Notes: generated by a model not told the origin, from the letters alone. DNA of 64,000 nt from Geodermatophilaceae bacterium URHB0062 (GCA_000620185.1 JHVO01000008.1:62001-126000); one strand, 5' to 3'; positions 1 to 10,818 are shown, counted from the first letter of the stretch. Program-made: numbers and translations.

Positions 1-513
1 GGCACGGTGCGCGAGGCGCTGCGCCACCTCCAGCAGGAGGGGCTGGTCACGACCGGCACCCGGGGCATGTTGCGGGTCAGCAGCCTGACCGCCGCCGAGG
101 TCCGCGAGCTCTTCCAGGTGCGCGCGGCCCTGGAGTCGCTGGCCGTACGGGAGGTCATCTCATCGACCCGGCGAGAGGCCGCCGTCAGCGCCCTGCGCGA
201 GGCGCTCGAGAACCTCGCCGACGAGCAGGAGAGCGTGAGCGCGCGCATCCAGGCCGACCTCGCCTTCCACCTCCTGCTGTGCCGGCTCTCCGGGAACTCC
301 ATGCTCGTCGAGGCGTGGGAACGCCTGGAGGGCCGCATGCGGGTCGCCATCCTGAACGGCGCGGCCTGGCAGGCGCCCATGATGGCGCGGGACCGGCACG
401 AGCCGATCGTCGACGCCATCGAGCGCGGTGACGTGGCCGCCGCGGTCGCCGTCGTCGAGGAGCACATGGCCGCGGCGGCCGACCACTTCGCCCAGTCGGC
501 CCAGACCGACTGA
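1..513 (+). CDS. GntR-family (FCD) transcriptional regulator, 5' truncated by window edge
   Basis: The reading frame is open to base 1, so the true start and most of the winged helix lie outside the window. The visible part begins GTVREALRHLQQEGLV, the end of a GntR helix-turn-helix and its wing. A helical FCD ligand domain follows, with AFHLLLCRLSGNS and DRHEPIVDAIERGD, where FCD proteins carry metal or ligand-binding histidines. FCD regulators usually sense small organic acids or sugar acids and repress the neighbouring catabolic operon. The same-strand transporter-transketolase operon starts 223 bases downstream and has a GntR-like palindrome in its promoter, so it is the likely target. 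Family is confident; ligand unknown. Confidence 0.85.
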   Translation, partial: GTVREALRHLQQEGLVTTGTRGMLRVSSLTAAEVRELFQVRAALESLAVREVISSTRREAAVSALREALENLADEQESVSARIQADLAFHLLLCRLSGNSMLVEAWERLEGRMRVAILNGAAWQAPMMARDRHEPIVDAIERGDVAAAVAVVEEHMAAAADHFAQSAQTD

Positions 514-630
514 CCGCCGCGACGGTGCTCCCACCGTCCGTCGCCGCCCTAACCAGGGGCTTTCCGCCAATGACCTGATCGGTCCGCCGTACGCGGTCCG
601 ATGCGCTGACGGCCGGTTTTCGCGTGACCC

Positions 631-659
631 TTGACACTGTGACGCGGGCCATCCACTCT
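631..659 (+). promoter_or_regulatory. Putative sigma70-type promoter of the transporter-transketolase operon
   Basis: TTGACA at 631-636 is followed after 17 bases by CACTCT at 654-659. The -35 is perfect but the -10 is weak. It sits about 80 bases before the MFS start, with the GntR-like palindrome immediately downstream. The same CCCTTGACAC context recurs at other promoters in this window. Confidence 0.45.
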
Positions 660-667
660 AGTCGGCA

Positions 668-687
668 GTTGACTGTTAACACTCAAC
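668..687. promoter_or_regulatory. GntR/FCD-type operator palindrome
   Basis: GTTGACTGTTAACACTCAAC is an 18-of-20 palindrome with a perfect TGTTAACA core. It lies just after the putative -10 and 49 bases before the MFS start, where a bound repressor would block initiation. The adjacent truncated FCD regulator is the obvious candidate to bind it. The symmetry is seen directly; the assignment is inference. Confidence 0.6.
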
Positions 688-736
688 GCCAGCGGCCACT
701 GGATCCCATACGCCAGCGCTCACCGGAGGTCACCTC

Positions 737-2143
737 ATGACCGAACGGCACGTTCCCGACCACAGCTCCTCGCTCGAGGAGGTCGCCGCGTGGCACCCCA
801 TCGAGGGCACCCCGACGAAGAAGAAGGTCGCCATCGGCTGCTCGATCGGCGCCACGATCGAGACGTACGACTTCATCGGCTTCGGCACGGCCGCGGCCCT
901 GTACTTCAACAACGCCTTCTTCCCGGCCGACGATCCGCTGTCGGGCACGCTGCTGTCCTTCGCGACGCTGGGCATCGGCTTCGCGGTGCGCCCACTCGGC
1001 GGGATCATCGGCGGCTATCTCGGTGACCGGATCGGTCGCAAGCCGGTGCTCGTCGGGTCCCTGCTCCTCATGGGCATCGCGACGGTGCTCATCGGACTGC
1101 TGCCGACCTACGCCCAGGTGGGGGTCTGGGCCGGGGTCCTCCTCGTCGCCGTCCGCGTCGTCCAGGGTCTGGCGTTCGGCGCCGAGTGGGGTGGCGCGAT
1201 CCTCATGTGCTTCGAGCACGCACCGTGGCGGAAGAAGGGCCTCTACACCGGCATCACGCAGGCCGGGTTCCCGGTGGGCCTGCTGCTGGCGAACCTGGCG
1301 TTCCTCGTCAGCGTGCCGCTCGGTGGTTCATGGGCCTGGCGCGTGCCGTTCCTGCTCAGCGCCGTCCTGATCGTGGTCGGCATCCTCATCCGCCTCAAGC
1401 TCGAGGAGTCACCGGAGTTCGAGGAGCTCAAGGACGAGGGCGAGATCTCCCGGAACCCGCTGCTGGAGGTGCTCCGCAACGACTGGCGCAACGTCCTGCG
1501 TGCCTTCTTCCTGCGCACCGCCGAGACCGCCGGCTACGCGGTGTCGGTCACGTTCGTGCTGTCCTACCTCGCGGGCCAGGAGCTCGCCGACCGCCCGGTG
1601 ATCCTGACCGGGCTCATGGTGGCGGCCGCCCTCGGCATCGTGGCGACCATCTTCTGGGGCGCCCTCACCGACCGGATCGGGCGGCGGCCGGTGTACCTGT
1701 TCGGCACGGCGGTCACCGCGCTGTGGGGCATCCCGCTGTTCCTGGTGCTGAACACCGGCGCGGCTGCGGCGATCGTGGTGGCCTTCGTCGTCAGCTACGC
1801 CGTCTGCCAGAACTCCCTCGCCGGCGTCCAGGGGGCGTGGTTCTCCGAGCTGTTCGCGACCAAGACCCGCACCACAGGCGCCTCGCTCGCCTACCAGCTG
1901 TCCGCGGTGGTCTCCGGGTTCACCCCGCTGGTGGCGACGGCGCTGTACGCCGGCTTCGGCTGGATGGGGCCCGCGCTGCTGCTCAGCGGCTACGGACTGC
2001 TGGGCCTGGTCGCCGCCGTTCTCACCCGCGACACGTGGGGACCGGCCCAGCGCGAGGAGGTCGCCGTCCTCGAGCGCGCACTGCACGGGCCGACCACGCC
2101 GCACCCGCTCTCCCGGCGGGCCACCGCGGTCAGCGACCGCTGA
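737..2143 (+). CDS. MFS transporter, metabolite:H+ symporter (MHS) subfamily
   Basis: A 468-residue integral membrane protein predicted to import an organic acid or similar polar metabolite with protons. It has about 12 hydrophobic helices. The MFS loop motif occurs twice, GGYLGDRIGRKPV near residue 95 and GALTDRIGRRPVY near residue 308, as expected for the two half-repeats. The N-terminal GATIETYDFIGFG stretch is typical of the MHS branch (shikimate, alpha-ketoglutarate and proline/betaine carriers). GGAGG at 725-729 supports the ATG. It is first in an operon with the split transketolase and SDR, so it probably brings in the substrate for those enzymes. Exact substrate unknown. Confidence 0.85.
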   Translation: MTERHVPDHSSSLEEVAAWHPIEGTPTKKKVAIGCSIGATIETYDFIGFGTAAALYFNNAFFPADDPLSGTLLSFATLGIGFAVRPLGGIIGGYLGDRIGRKPVLVGSLLLMGIATVLIGLLPTYAQVGVWAGVLLVAVRVVQGLAFGAEWGGAILMCFEHAPWRKKGLYTGITQAGFPVGLLLANLAFLVSVPLGGSWAWRVPFLLSAVLIVVGILIRLKLEESPEFEELKDEGEISRNPLLEVLRNDWRNVLRAFFLRTAETAGYAVSVTFVLSYLAGQELADRPVILTGLMVAAALGIVATIFWGALTDRIGRRPVYLFGTAVTALWGIPLFLVLNTGAAAAIVVAFVVSYAVCQNSLAGVQGAWFSELFATKTRTTGASLAYQLSAVVSGFTPLVATALYAGFGWMGPALLLSGYGLLGLVAAVLTRDTWGPAQREEVAVLERALHGPTTPHPLSRRATAVSDR

Positions 2144-2179
2144 CCACCGGCACCTCCGACACCGACCACGGGAACTCTC

Positions 2180-3058
2180 ATGACGTCACTGACCACACCG
2201 CTGACCGCGGCCCCGCACACCCAGGGCCCGCACGACCGCATCGAACGGATCCGCGGGGCCGCCTACCGGATCCGGCGCAACGCACTGGACATGGGGGAGG
2301 TGCAGGGGCAGGGCTACATCGGCCAGGCGCTCGGCGTCGCCGACATCCTGGCCCTCGTCTACACCGACCAGCTGCGCTACCGGCCGGAGGACCCGCACTG
2401 GCCCGACCGGGACCGGTTCCTGCTGTCCATCGGCCACTACGCCATCGCGCTCTACGCCGCGCTGGCCGAGGCCGGGATCATCCCGGCCGAGGAGCTGGCG
2501 ACCTACGGGTCCGACGACTCCCGGCTCCCCATGTCGGGGATGGCGTCCTACACCCCGGGCATGGAGATCTCCGGCGGCTCGCTGGGCCACGGTCTCGGCG
2601 TCGCCACCGGGATGGCTCTGGGCCTGCGCCACCTCGGCAACCCCGCCCGGGTCATCAACCTGCTCTCCGACGGCGAGCTGGACGAGGGCTCGACCTGGGA
2701 GGCCGCGATGGCCTGCGCCCACCACGGCCTGGACAACGTCACCGCGATCGTCGACGTCAACGCCCTGCAGGCCGACGGTCCCACCGCCGGCGTGCTGCGC
2801 ACCGAACCGGTCACCGACAAGTGGACGGCGTTCGGCTGGCACGCCGTGCGGGTCGACGGCAACGACGTCGGCGCGCTCGTCGCCGCGGCCGACGAGATCC
2901 GGGAGCACCGCGGCTCGCCGTCGGTGCTCATCTGCGACACCCGCATCGGCTGCGGCGTGCCACTGCTCGAGACCCGGGAGAAGGCCCACTTCATGCGCGT
3001 CGACGCGCACGAGTGGCAGATCGCCCGCGACCAGCTCCAGGAAGGAGCGCCCCGATGA
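2180..3058 (+). CDS. Transketolase, N-terminal (TPP-binding) subunit
   Basis: This 292-residue protein corresponds to the first domain of transketolase, which binds the thiamine diphosphate pyrophosphate and magnesium. The motif SDGELDEGSTWEAAMACAHH with a following DVN near residues 160-195 is the GDG-type TPP signature. RFLLSIGHYAIALYAAL and SGGSLGHGLGVATGMALG are typical of the family. The C-terminal half is encoded separately by the next gene, which starts inside this stop codon (ATGA), so the two subunits should be made in equal amounts and form an active pair. Split transketolases in catabolic operons often act on unusual ketose phosphates; no kinase is encoded nearby to make one. Confidence 0.88.
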   Translation: MTSLTTPLTAAPHTQGPHDRIERIRGAAYRIRRNALDMGEVQGQGYIGQALGVADILALVYTDQLRYRPEDPHWPDRDRFLLSIGHYAIALYAALAEAGIIPAEELATYGSDDSRLPMSGMASYTPGMEISGGSLGHGLGVATGMALGLRHLGNPARVINLLSDGELDEGSTWEAAMACAHHGLDNVTAIVDVNALQADGPTAGVLRTEPVTDKWTAFGWHAVRVDGNDVGALVAAADEIREHRGSPSVLICDTRIGCGVPLLETREKAHFMRVDAHEWQIARDQLQEGAPR

Positions 3059-4098
3059 ACTCCGGTAAGAAGCTCACCACCTCGGCGATGATCGCCTCGT
3101 TCGCCGACCCCGGTCAGCGCACGGCGAGCGCACCCTTCGGGCACGCGCTCAACCGCCTGGCCGAGGAGCGCCCCGAGATCGTCGGCCTCTCGGCCGACCT
3201 GGCGAAGTACACCGACATGCACGTCTTCCGCGACGCCCATCCCGACCGGTTCTTCCAGATGGGCATGGCCGAGCAGACGCTGCTGGGCGCCGCCGCCGGC
3301 ATGGCGGAGGTCGGGTTGGTGCCGTTCGCGTCCACCTACTCGGTGTTCGCCACCCGGCGCGCCTACGACTTCCTCTGCCTCGACATCGCCGAGCCGGGGC
3401 TCAACGTCAACGTCGTCGGCGCCCTGCCCGGGCTCACGACCGGCTACGGGCCGAGCCACCAGGCGACCGAGGACCTCGCGATCCTGCGCGGCTGCCCCAA
3501 CCTGACGATCGTCGACCCCTGCGACTCGGTCGACATCGAGCAGGCCGTTCCCGCGCTCGCCGCGGCGCCCGGGCCCACCTACCTCCGGCTGCTGCGGGGA
3601 GCGGTGCCCACGGTGCTCGACGAGTACGACTACCGCTTCGAACTCGGCAAGGCCGCGGAGCTCCGCACCGGCCGGGACGTCGTCCTCATCTCCACCGGGC
3701 TGATGACCATGCGGGCGCTGCAGGCGGCGACCCGGCTGGAGGCCGACCACGTCGACGTCGCGGTGCTGCACGTCCCCACGATCAAGCCGCTGGACACCGA
3801 GGCGATCCTTCGGGCGGCGCGGACCGACCGGCTCGTCGTCACGCTGGAGAACCACACCGTCGTCGGTGGCCTCTCCGAGTCGGTCGCCTCGACGCTGGCG
3901 TTCGCCGGCGTCCCCACCCGGGTGGTGCCGATCGCACTGCCCGACGAGTTCCTGGCCGCCGGTGCGCTGCCCACCCTGCACGACCGGTACGGCCTCTCCA
4001 CCGACGCGATCGTCGCGAAGGTCAAGGCCGAGTTCGCCGACGCGCCACACGCCCGCCGTGGTCCGTGGCTCGCCGAACCGGCGCCGGCCACCGCCTGA
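3055..4098 (+). CDS. Transketolase, C-terminal (pyrimidine-binding) subunit
   Basis: A 347-residue partner of the preceding gene, with an ATGA overlap. It holds the transketolase pyrimidine-binding domain, including the catalytic glutamate region RFFQMGMAEQTLLGAAAGMAE near residues 62-84, and the C-terminal domain from about residue 195 (KAAELRTGRDVVLISTGLM). The conserved TGYGPSHQATEDLAILR is where substrate-binding histidines lie. Together the two subunits should transfer a C2 ketol unit between sugars or sugar-derived compounds in the cytoplasm. Physiological donor and acceptor cannot be read from sequence. Confidence 0.88.
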   Translation: MNSGKKLTTSAMIASFADPGQRTASAPFGHALNRLAEERPEIVGLSADLAKYTDMHVFRDAHPDRFFQMGMAEQTLLGAAAGMAEVGLVPFASTYSVFATRRAYDFLCLDIAEPGLNVNVVGALPGLTTGYGPSHQATEDLAILRGCPNLTIVDPCDSVDIEQAVPALAAAPGPTYLRLLRGAVPTVLDEYDYRFELGKAAELRTGRDVVLISTGLMTMRALQAATRLEADHVDVAVLHVPTIKPLDTEAILRAARTDRLVVTLENHTVVGGLSESVASTLAFAGVPTRVVPIALPDEFLAAGALPTLHDRYGLSTDAIVAKVKAEFADAPHARRGPWLAEPAPATA

Positions 4099-4140
4099 CA
4101 TCCCGACCGCCACTCCCACATCCACTCCTGGAGGAGAACC

Positions 4141-4902
4141 ATGTCCGTGTCCGACAAGACCGCCCTCGTCACCGGGGCCGGCTCCAAGCGCGGCATCGGC
4201 CGCGCCACCGCCCACACGCTGGCCGCCGCCGGCTGGAACGTCGCGATCCTCGATCTGGACGAGGCGAGCGCGAAGGACGCCGCCCACGAGATCGCGGAGG
4301 AGCACGGCGTACAGGCCGTCGGCATCGGCTGCGACGTCACCGACGAGACCTCGGTGGACAACGCGCTGACCGTCCTGGACGGCGCCCTGCCGCCTGTCGG
4401 CGCCGTCGTCAACAACGCCGGCATCACCTCGCCGACGCCGTTCCTCGAGGTCACCGGCGAGGAGTGGGACCGCATCTTCGCCGTGAACGTGCGCGGTGCC
4501 TTCAACGTGACCCGGCGGCTGGCGCCCGGGATGGCCGAGCGCGGCTTCGGCCGCATCGTCTTCCTGTCGTCGGTGTCGGCCGAGCGCGGCGGCGGCGTCT
4601 TCGGCGGCGTGGCGTACTCGGCCGCGAAGGCCGGCCAGCTGGGGTTCACCCGGGCCCTCGCGCGAGAGCTGGGGCCCCGGGGCGTGACCGTGAACGCCGT
4701 CGCCCCCGGCCTGATCGACACCGACATCACCGGCGGTGCACTGGAGGGGGAGCGCAAGGCGCAACTGATCGCCGGCGTCCCCGTCGGCCGCAACGGCAAC
4801 GTGGCCGACGTGGCCGACCTGATCACCTACCTGTGCCGGGAGGAATCGGGTTACATCACCGGCGCCACCTACGACGTGAACGGCGGCTCGCACATCCACT
4901 GA
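4141..4902 (+). CDS. Short-chain dehydrogenase/reductase
   Basis: A 253-residue NAD(P)-dependent SDR. It has the cofactor glycine motif GAGSKRGIGRA (residues 11-21), NNAG near residue 90, the catalytic Ser in FLSSVSAERGG and the YSAAK catalytic pair near residue 159. DLDEASAKDA after strand 2 carries an acidic residue, which favours NAD over NADP. GGAGGAGAA just before the ATG is a strong ribosome site. It is the last gene of the transporter-transketolase operon, 42 bases after the C subunit, and probably oxidises a polyol or hydroxy acid in the same pathway. Confidence 0.88.
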   Translation: MSVSDKTALVTGAGSKRGIGRATAHTLAAAGWNVAILDLDEASAKDAAHEIAEEHGVQAVGIGCDVTDETSVDNALTVLDGALPPVGAVVNNAGITSPTPFLEVTGEEWDRIFAVNVRGAFNVTRRLAPGMAERGFGRIVFLSSVSAERGGGVFGGVAYSAAKAGQLGFTRALARELGPRGVTVNAVAPGLIDTDITGGALEGERKAQLIAGVPVGRNGNVADVADLITYLCREESGYITGATYDVNGGSHIH

Positions 4903-4939
4903 CCGAGCGGGATCGCGCGGCTCCGGGTGGCCGAACCGG

Positions 4940-4978
4940 CCCGTCCGGGCTACGAAACGGCATGGTCACCCGGACGGG
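4940..4978. terminator. Hairpin after the SDR gene
   Basis: CCCGTCCGGG at 4940-4949 pairs perfectly with CCCGGACGGG at 4969-4978 across a 19-base loop. It starts 38 bases after the SDR stop and precedes ppsR on the same strand. There is no U-tract, so if it ends transcription it acts as the GC-rich hairpins common in actinobacteria do. Confidence 0.45.
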
Positions 4979-5016
4979 GAACGGCTCGTCGACCCGACTG
5001 CTGGAAGGCTGAGGCC

Positions 5017-5094
5017 ATGAACCTGCGCAGCCGGTCGGCGAGCCGCCTCCGTCGTGGTCGGCGGCACCTCTCCGTCGCGGCAGGCGCGCGATGA
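5017..5094 (+). CDS. Possible 25-residue Arg-rich leader peptide of ppsR
   Basis: An ATG at 5017, preceded by a purine-rich GGAAGGCTGAGG ribosome site, opens a 25-codon frame (MNLRSRSASRLRRGRRHLSV...). Its TGA overlaps the ppsR start as ATGA. Eight of 25 residues are Arg. The ppsR ATG itself has only a poor ribosome site, so translation of this peptide could deliver ribosomes to ppsR. It could equally be a chance frame; no homologue is recognised. Confidence 0.35.
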   Translation: MNLRSRSASRLRRGRRHLSVAAGAR

Positions 5095-6001
5095 CCGCCG
5101 AGTCGCCGAGCCCCGGCGAACCCTCCGTCGGCTCCGACGGCGTCATCCCGGTGTTCTTCCTGTCCGACAGCACCGGGATCAGTGCGGAGACCATGGGCAA
5201 CGCCCTGCTCATCCAGTTCCCCGACCTGCACTTCGAGCGCACGCTGATCCCGTTCATCTCCACGAGGGAGCAGGCCCGTGAGGTCGTGGCCCAGCTCGAC
5301 GAGGCGATGGCGGGCCCGGTGACACCCCTGGTGTTCAGCACCGCCGCGGTGGACGAGGTGCGCGAGACGCTGCTGGAGACGAAGGCGCCGGTCATCGACT
5401 TCTTCGGCATCCACATGAGCCGGGTCGAGGCGCAGCTGGGCGCCCGGGGCCTGCACGAGGCCCGGCGGTTGCACGGCGTCGGCGACATCCGCCGCTACAA
5501 CACCCGCATGGCGGCGATCGAGTTCGCCATCGAGCACGACGACGGCCTGAGCCCCCGCGGTCTGGACCGGGCCGACGTCGTCCTGCTCGCTCCGTCGCGG
5601 TGCGGCAAGACCCCGACCGCGATGTACCTCGCGTTGCAGCACGGTCTGTTCGTCGCCAACTACCCGCTCGTCGACGAGGACCTCGAGACGACCGACCTGC
5701 CCCGTCCCGTCCGCGACCTGCGCGACCGCTGCTTCGGGCTGACGACCACCGTGACGCGGCTCAGCCGGGTCCGGCAGGAGCGGCGGCCGAACTCCCGGTA
5801 CGCGTCCGAGGAGCAGTGCCGTTTCGAGCTGCGCCGGGCGACGGCGATGTACGAGAGGCACCATCTGCCCACGGTCGACACCTCGGCCGCCTCGGTCGAG
5901 GAGATCGCCGCCGTGGTGATCCAGACCCTGGCCCGGCAACGGCGCAGCTCCGGGAGATCGCAGTCCCGCCCCGACCTCCGGCAAGGAAGGACCACCCGCT
6001 G

Positions 6002-6002
<1 letters not shown>
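5091..6002 (+). CDS. ppsR: PEP synthase regulatory protein (bifunctional kinase/pyrophosphorylase, DUF299)
   Basis: A 303-residue member of the DUF299/PPSR family. It phosphorylates PEP synthase on a Thr beside its catalytic His using ADP, and reverses this with phosphate. The N-terminal [18 protein letters not shown] and the P-loop-like [17 protein letters not shown] near residue 170 are the diagnostic stretches, and length is close to the usual 270-300. The target ppsA starts within this stop codon (TGATGA), so regulator and enzyme are translationally coupled. The start could be controlled by the overlapping short frame at 5017-5094. Confidence 0.92.
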
Positions 6003-8416
<2,414 letters not shown>

Positions 8417-8422
8417 CGCGGT

Positions 8423-8460
8423 CGCCGGTGTGCGAGCCCCGAGAGGAGCGCACACTGGCG
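8423..8460. terminator. Hairpin after ppsA
   Basis: CGCCGGTGTGCG at 8423-8434 pairs with CGCACACTGGCG at 8449-8460 (12 pairs, one G-U), beginning seven bases after the ppsA stop. No U-tract. Likely a terminator or 3'-end-protecting stem for the ppsR-ppsA messenger. Confidence 0.55.
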
Positions 8461-8502
8461 CCCGCTCCCGCACCTTTCCGTCGTCCTGCGATCGGGGTGG
8501 TC

Positions 8503-9762
8503 ATGGCCGACTCCGCCGTCTCCGCCGTCCTCGAGGGACTGGCTGGCATCCGAACGGAGCAGGAGGGGCTGTACCGGGACGTCCACGAGCATCCCGAGCT
8601 GTCGCACCAGGAGACCCGGACGGCGGCACTGGTCGCCGGCCGGCTCCGCGACGCCGGGTTCGAGGTGCACGAGGAGGTGGGCGGCACCGGGGTGGTCGGC
8701 GTCCTGCGCAACGGGGACGGCGCCACCGTGCTGCTCCGCGCCGACATGGACGCCCTGCCCGTGCGGGAGGCGACCGGGATGCCCTACGCCAGCACGGTCG
8801 TCGCGACCGACGCCGCCGGTGCCGAGGTGCCGGTGATGCACGCCTGCGGCCACGACATGCACGTGGCCTGCCTCGCCGGCGCGGCGCACCTGCTCGCCGC
8901 GGGCAGGGAGCACTGGCACGGCACTCTGATCGCGCTGTTCCAGCCGGCCGAGGAGGTGGGCGACGGCGCGCGCCGGATGGTCGAGGGCGGCCTGGCTGAC
9001 CTGATCCCCACCCCGGACGTGGCGCTGGCCCAGCACGTGATGCCGGCGCCCGCCGGCCGCATCGGCACGCACGCGGGCGCCGCGCTGTCCGCCGCCGACA
9101 GCATGCGGATCACCGTGCACGGCCGCGGCGCGCACGGCTCGATGCCGCAGGCGGCCGTGGACCCCGTCGTGCTGGCCGCGATGATCGTGGTGCGGCTCCA
9201 GACCGTCGTCGCCCGCGAGGTCCCGCCCGGGGAGACGGCGGTCCTGACCGTCGGCAGCCTCCAGGCCGGGACGAAGAGCAACGTCATCCCCGATCACGCC
9301 GTGCTGCAGCTCAACGTCCGCACCTTCAGCGACGCCACGCGCAGAACCGTCCTGGATGCCATCGAGCGGATCGTGCGGGCGGAGTGCCAGGCGTCGGGTT
9401 CGCCGGCGGAGCCGGAGTTCGAGCTGTTCGACCGGTTCCCGCTGACGGAGAACGACGCGGCCACCACCGACCGGGTGGCCACCGCATTCGCCGACTTCTT
9501 CGGCGAGCGGGCCGAGCCGGTAGGTTCGCAGTCGGCCAGCGAGGACTTCAGCGACATCCCCACGGCGCTCGGCGTTCCCTACACGTACTGGTTCGTCGGC
9601 GGCATCGATGCCGAGCTCTACGACGCCGCCGAGCAGGCCGGCCGCGTCGCGCAGGACGTACCGGTCAACCACTCCGCCCGGTTCGCCCCGGTGCTCCAGC
9701 CGACGCTCGACACCGGCACGCAGGCGCTGGTCGCCGGCGCGCTGGCCTGGCTCGCGCCCTAG
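8503..9762 (+). CDS. M20-family amidohydrolase (hippurate hydrolase/IAA-amino-acid hydrolase type)
   Basis: A 419-residue zinc peptidase-fold enzyme expected to cleave N-acyl amino acids or related amides in the cytoplasm. Metal ligands are visible in LRADMDALPVRE, HACGHDMHVACLAGAA and FQPAEEVGDGARRM, and GSQSASEDFSDIP near residue 340 is the usual C-terminal ligand region. The dimerisation insert (residues about 190-310) is present and overall length is normal. Start at 8503 is chosen because it opens the conserved first helix; an in-frame GTG at 8428 is possible but lies in the ppsA hairpin. Its end overlaps the convergent TRIC gene by four bases. Confidence 0.87.
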   Translation: MADSAVSAVLEGLAGIRTEQEGLYRDVHEHPELSHQETRTAALVAGRLRDAGFEVHEEVGGTGVVGVLRNGDGATVLLRADMDALPVREATGMPYASTVVATDAAGAEVPVMHACGHDMHVACLAGAAHLLAAGREHWHGTLIALFQPAEEVGDGARRMVEGGLADLIPTPDVALAQHVMPAPAGRIGTHAGAALSAADSMRITVHGRGAHGSMPQAAVDPVVLAAMIVVRLQTVVAREVPPGETAVLTVGSLQAGTKSNVIPDHAVLQLNVRTFSDATRRTVLDAIERIVRAECQASGSPAEPEFELFDRFPLTENDAATTDRVATAFADFFGERAEPVGSQSASEDFSDIPTALGVPYTYWFVGGIDAELYDAAEQAGRVAQDVPVNHSARFAPVLQPTLDTGTQALVAGALAWLAP

Positions 9763-10415
9763 CCCCCGGCGGGCGGTGCGTCGTCCCCGCCACCGGCCGC
9801 GCGGGGGCGCGGCGCGTCGATGTCGAAGTGGACGCCGACCATCCGGATGCCGAAGCACACCGCCGCGGCGACCAGTCCGGCCGCGAGGCCGCCGACGCCG
9901 AGCTCCAGGGCCACCACGGCGACGGTCGCGCCCGCCAGTGCCGGGATGGCGTAGAGGCCGCTGCTGAGCACGGACGGGATCTCGCGGATGACGACGTCGC
10001 GCAGCGTGCCGCCACCCACGCCGGTGAGGGCGCCCAGGAGGACCGCCTGCGCGGGACCCAGCCCCGACTCGAGCGCCTTGCTCGCGCCGGTGACCGCGAA
10101 CAGGCTCAAGCCCGCGGCGTCCAGCACGTTGATCGGCGTGGCCAGCCGCTCCAGACCACGGCCGAACACGAAGGCGATCAGGCCGCCGACGGCCGCGACG
10201 GCCAGGTAGCGCCAGTCGCTGAACGTGGCCGGGGGCAGCCTGTCGAGCAGGACGTCGCGGATGATGCCGCCCCCGAGCGCGGTCATCATGCCCAGCGTGA
10301 TCACGCCGACGATGTCCAGGCGTGCCACCCGCAACGCCGTCAGGGCACCGTTGAGCGCGAAGGCGAAGACTCCCGCGAGGTCGAGGGCGAGCAGGACCGG
10401 CGTCTCGCTGCTCAC
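9759..10415 (-). CDS. TRIC-type cation channel family membrane protein (UPF0126)
   Basis: A 218-residue membrane protein of the trimeric intracellular cation channel family, with two internally repeated three-helix units followed by a seventh helix. Each repeat carries the glycine-rich kink motif, GGGIIRDVLL near residue 48 and GGGTLRDVVI near residue 134. Bacterial members form trimeric cation channels, mainly K+. The soluble C-terminus (PRPRAAGGGDDAPP) is low complexity. GTG start. It converges with the M20 gene with a four-base overlap. Physiological role in bacteria is unclear. Confidence 0.85.
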   Translation of the reverse strand: MSSETPVLLALDLAGVFAFALNGALTALRVARLDIVGVITLGMMTALGGGIIRDVLLDRLPPATFSDWRYLAVAAVGGLIAFVFGRGLERLATPINVLDAAGLSLFAVTGASKALESGLGPAQAVLLGALTGVGGGTLRDVVIREIPSVLSSGLYAIPALAGATVAVVALELGVGGLAAGLVAAAVCFGIRMVGVHFDIDAPRPRAAGGGDDAPPAGG

Positions 10416-10496
10416 CCCGCGGTTCTACCAGGGACGACGAACCAGTGAGCGCGAGACCCCGTTCGGCCGCGGGCAGCACGGTTCGGGATGTGCTCG

Positions 10497-10516
10497 CCGG
10501 AGCGACCCGGCTCCGG
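10497..10516. terminator. Short hairpin after the anti-sigma gene
   Basis: CCGGAGC at 10497-10503 and GCTCCGG at 10510-10516 form a seven-pair stem with a six-base loop, two bases beyond the stop of the minus-strand anti-sigma gene. No U-tract. Confidence 0.4.
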
Positions 10517-10518
10517 GG

Positions 10519-10818
10519 TCAGCGTGGGGCGGCCGGGTCCGTGCCGCCGTGCAGGCTGGTGAACATCTCGAGCACCCGGTCACGGGCGGCCGCGGGGAGC
10601 GTGGGCGTTGGCAACGTCTCCAGGGCGGCTGCCGTTCGGCGCATCTGCTCGAGGTAGACCACGCAGGGATCGCACAGCTCCAGGTGCGCGGCGATGGCGT
10701 TCTCCAGCGCCTTCGGCAGCGTTCCTTCCATGTGCTCGGTGACCAGTTCGACGAACTCGCGGCAGGCGATCTCCAGGACGTCGTCGTCCGCGGACCGGGG
10801 AGCCGGCAGGTCAGCCAC
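10519..10818 (-). CDS. Zinc-finger (zf-HC2) anti-sigma factor
   Basis: A 99-residue soluble protein with the anti-sigma zinc signature HLELCDPC (HxxxCxxC) at about residues 46-53, preceded by CREFVELVTEHMEGTLP where the first zinc ligand lies. It has no membrane helix, so it is a cytoplasmic ZAS-type anti-sigma that may respond to redox or metal stress through its cysteines. It overlaps the upstream sigma gene by eight bases, the standard arrangement for a cognate pair. GTG start. Confidence 0.87.
   Translation of the reverse strand: MADLPAPRSADDDVLEIACREFVELVTEHMEGTLPKALENAIAAHLELCDPCVVYLEQMRRTAAALETLPTPTLPAAARDRVLEMFTSLHGGTDPAAPR

Noticed and set aside
699-707. TGGATCC sequences at 700 and near 45681 as further members of the GntR site family.
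   Set aside because: Neither has the second half of the palindrome, and they sit at promoters with better operators of other types.
2548-4899. Long open frame on the minus strand opposite the transketolase and SDR genes (and a similar one opposite ppsA, 5660-8473).
   Set aside because: High GC makes antisense frames stay open; translations are Arg/Gly/His-rich, lack motifs, and lie opposite well-defined enzymes.
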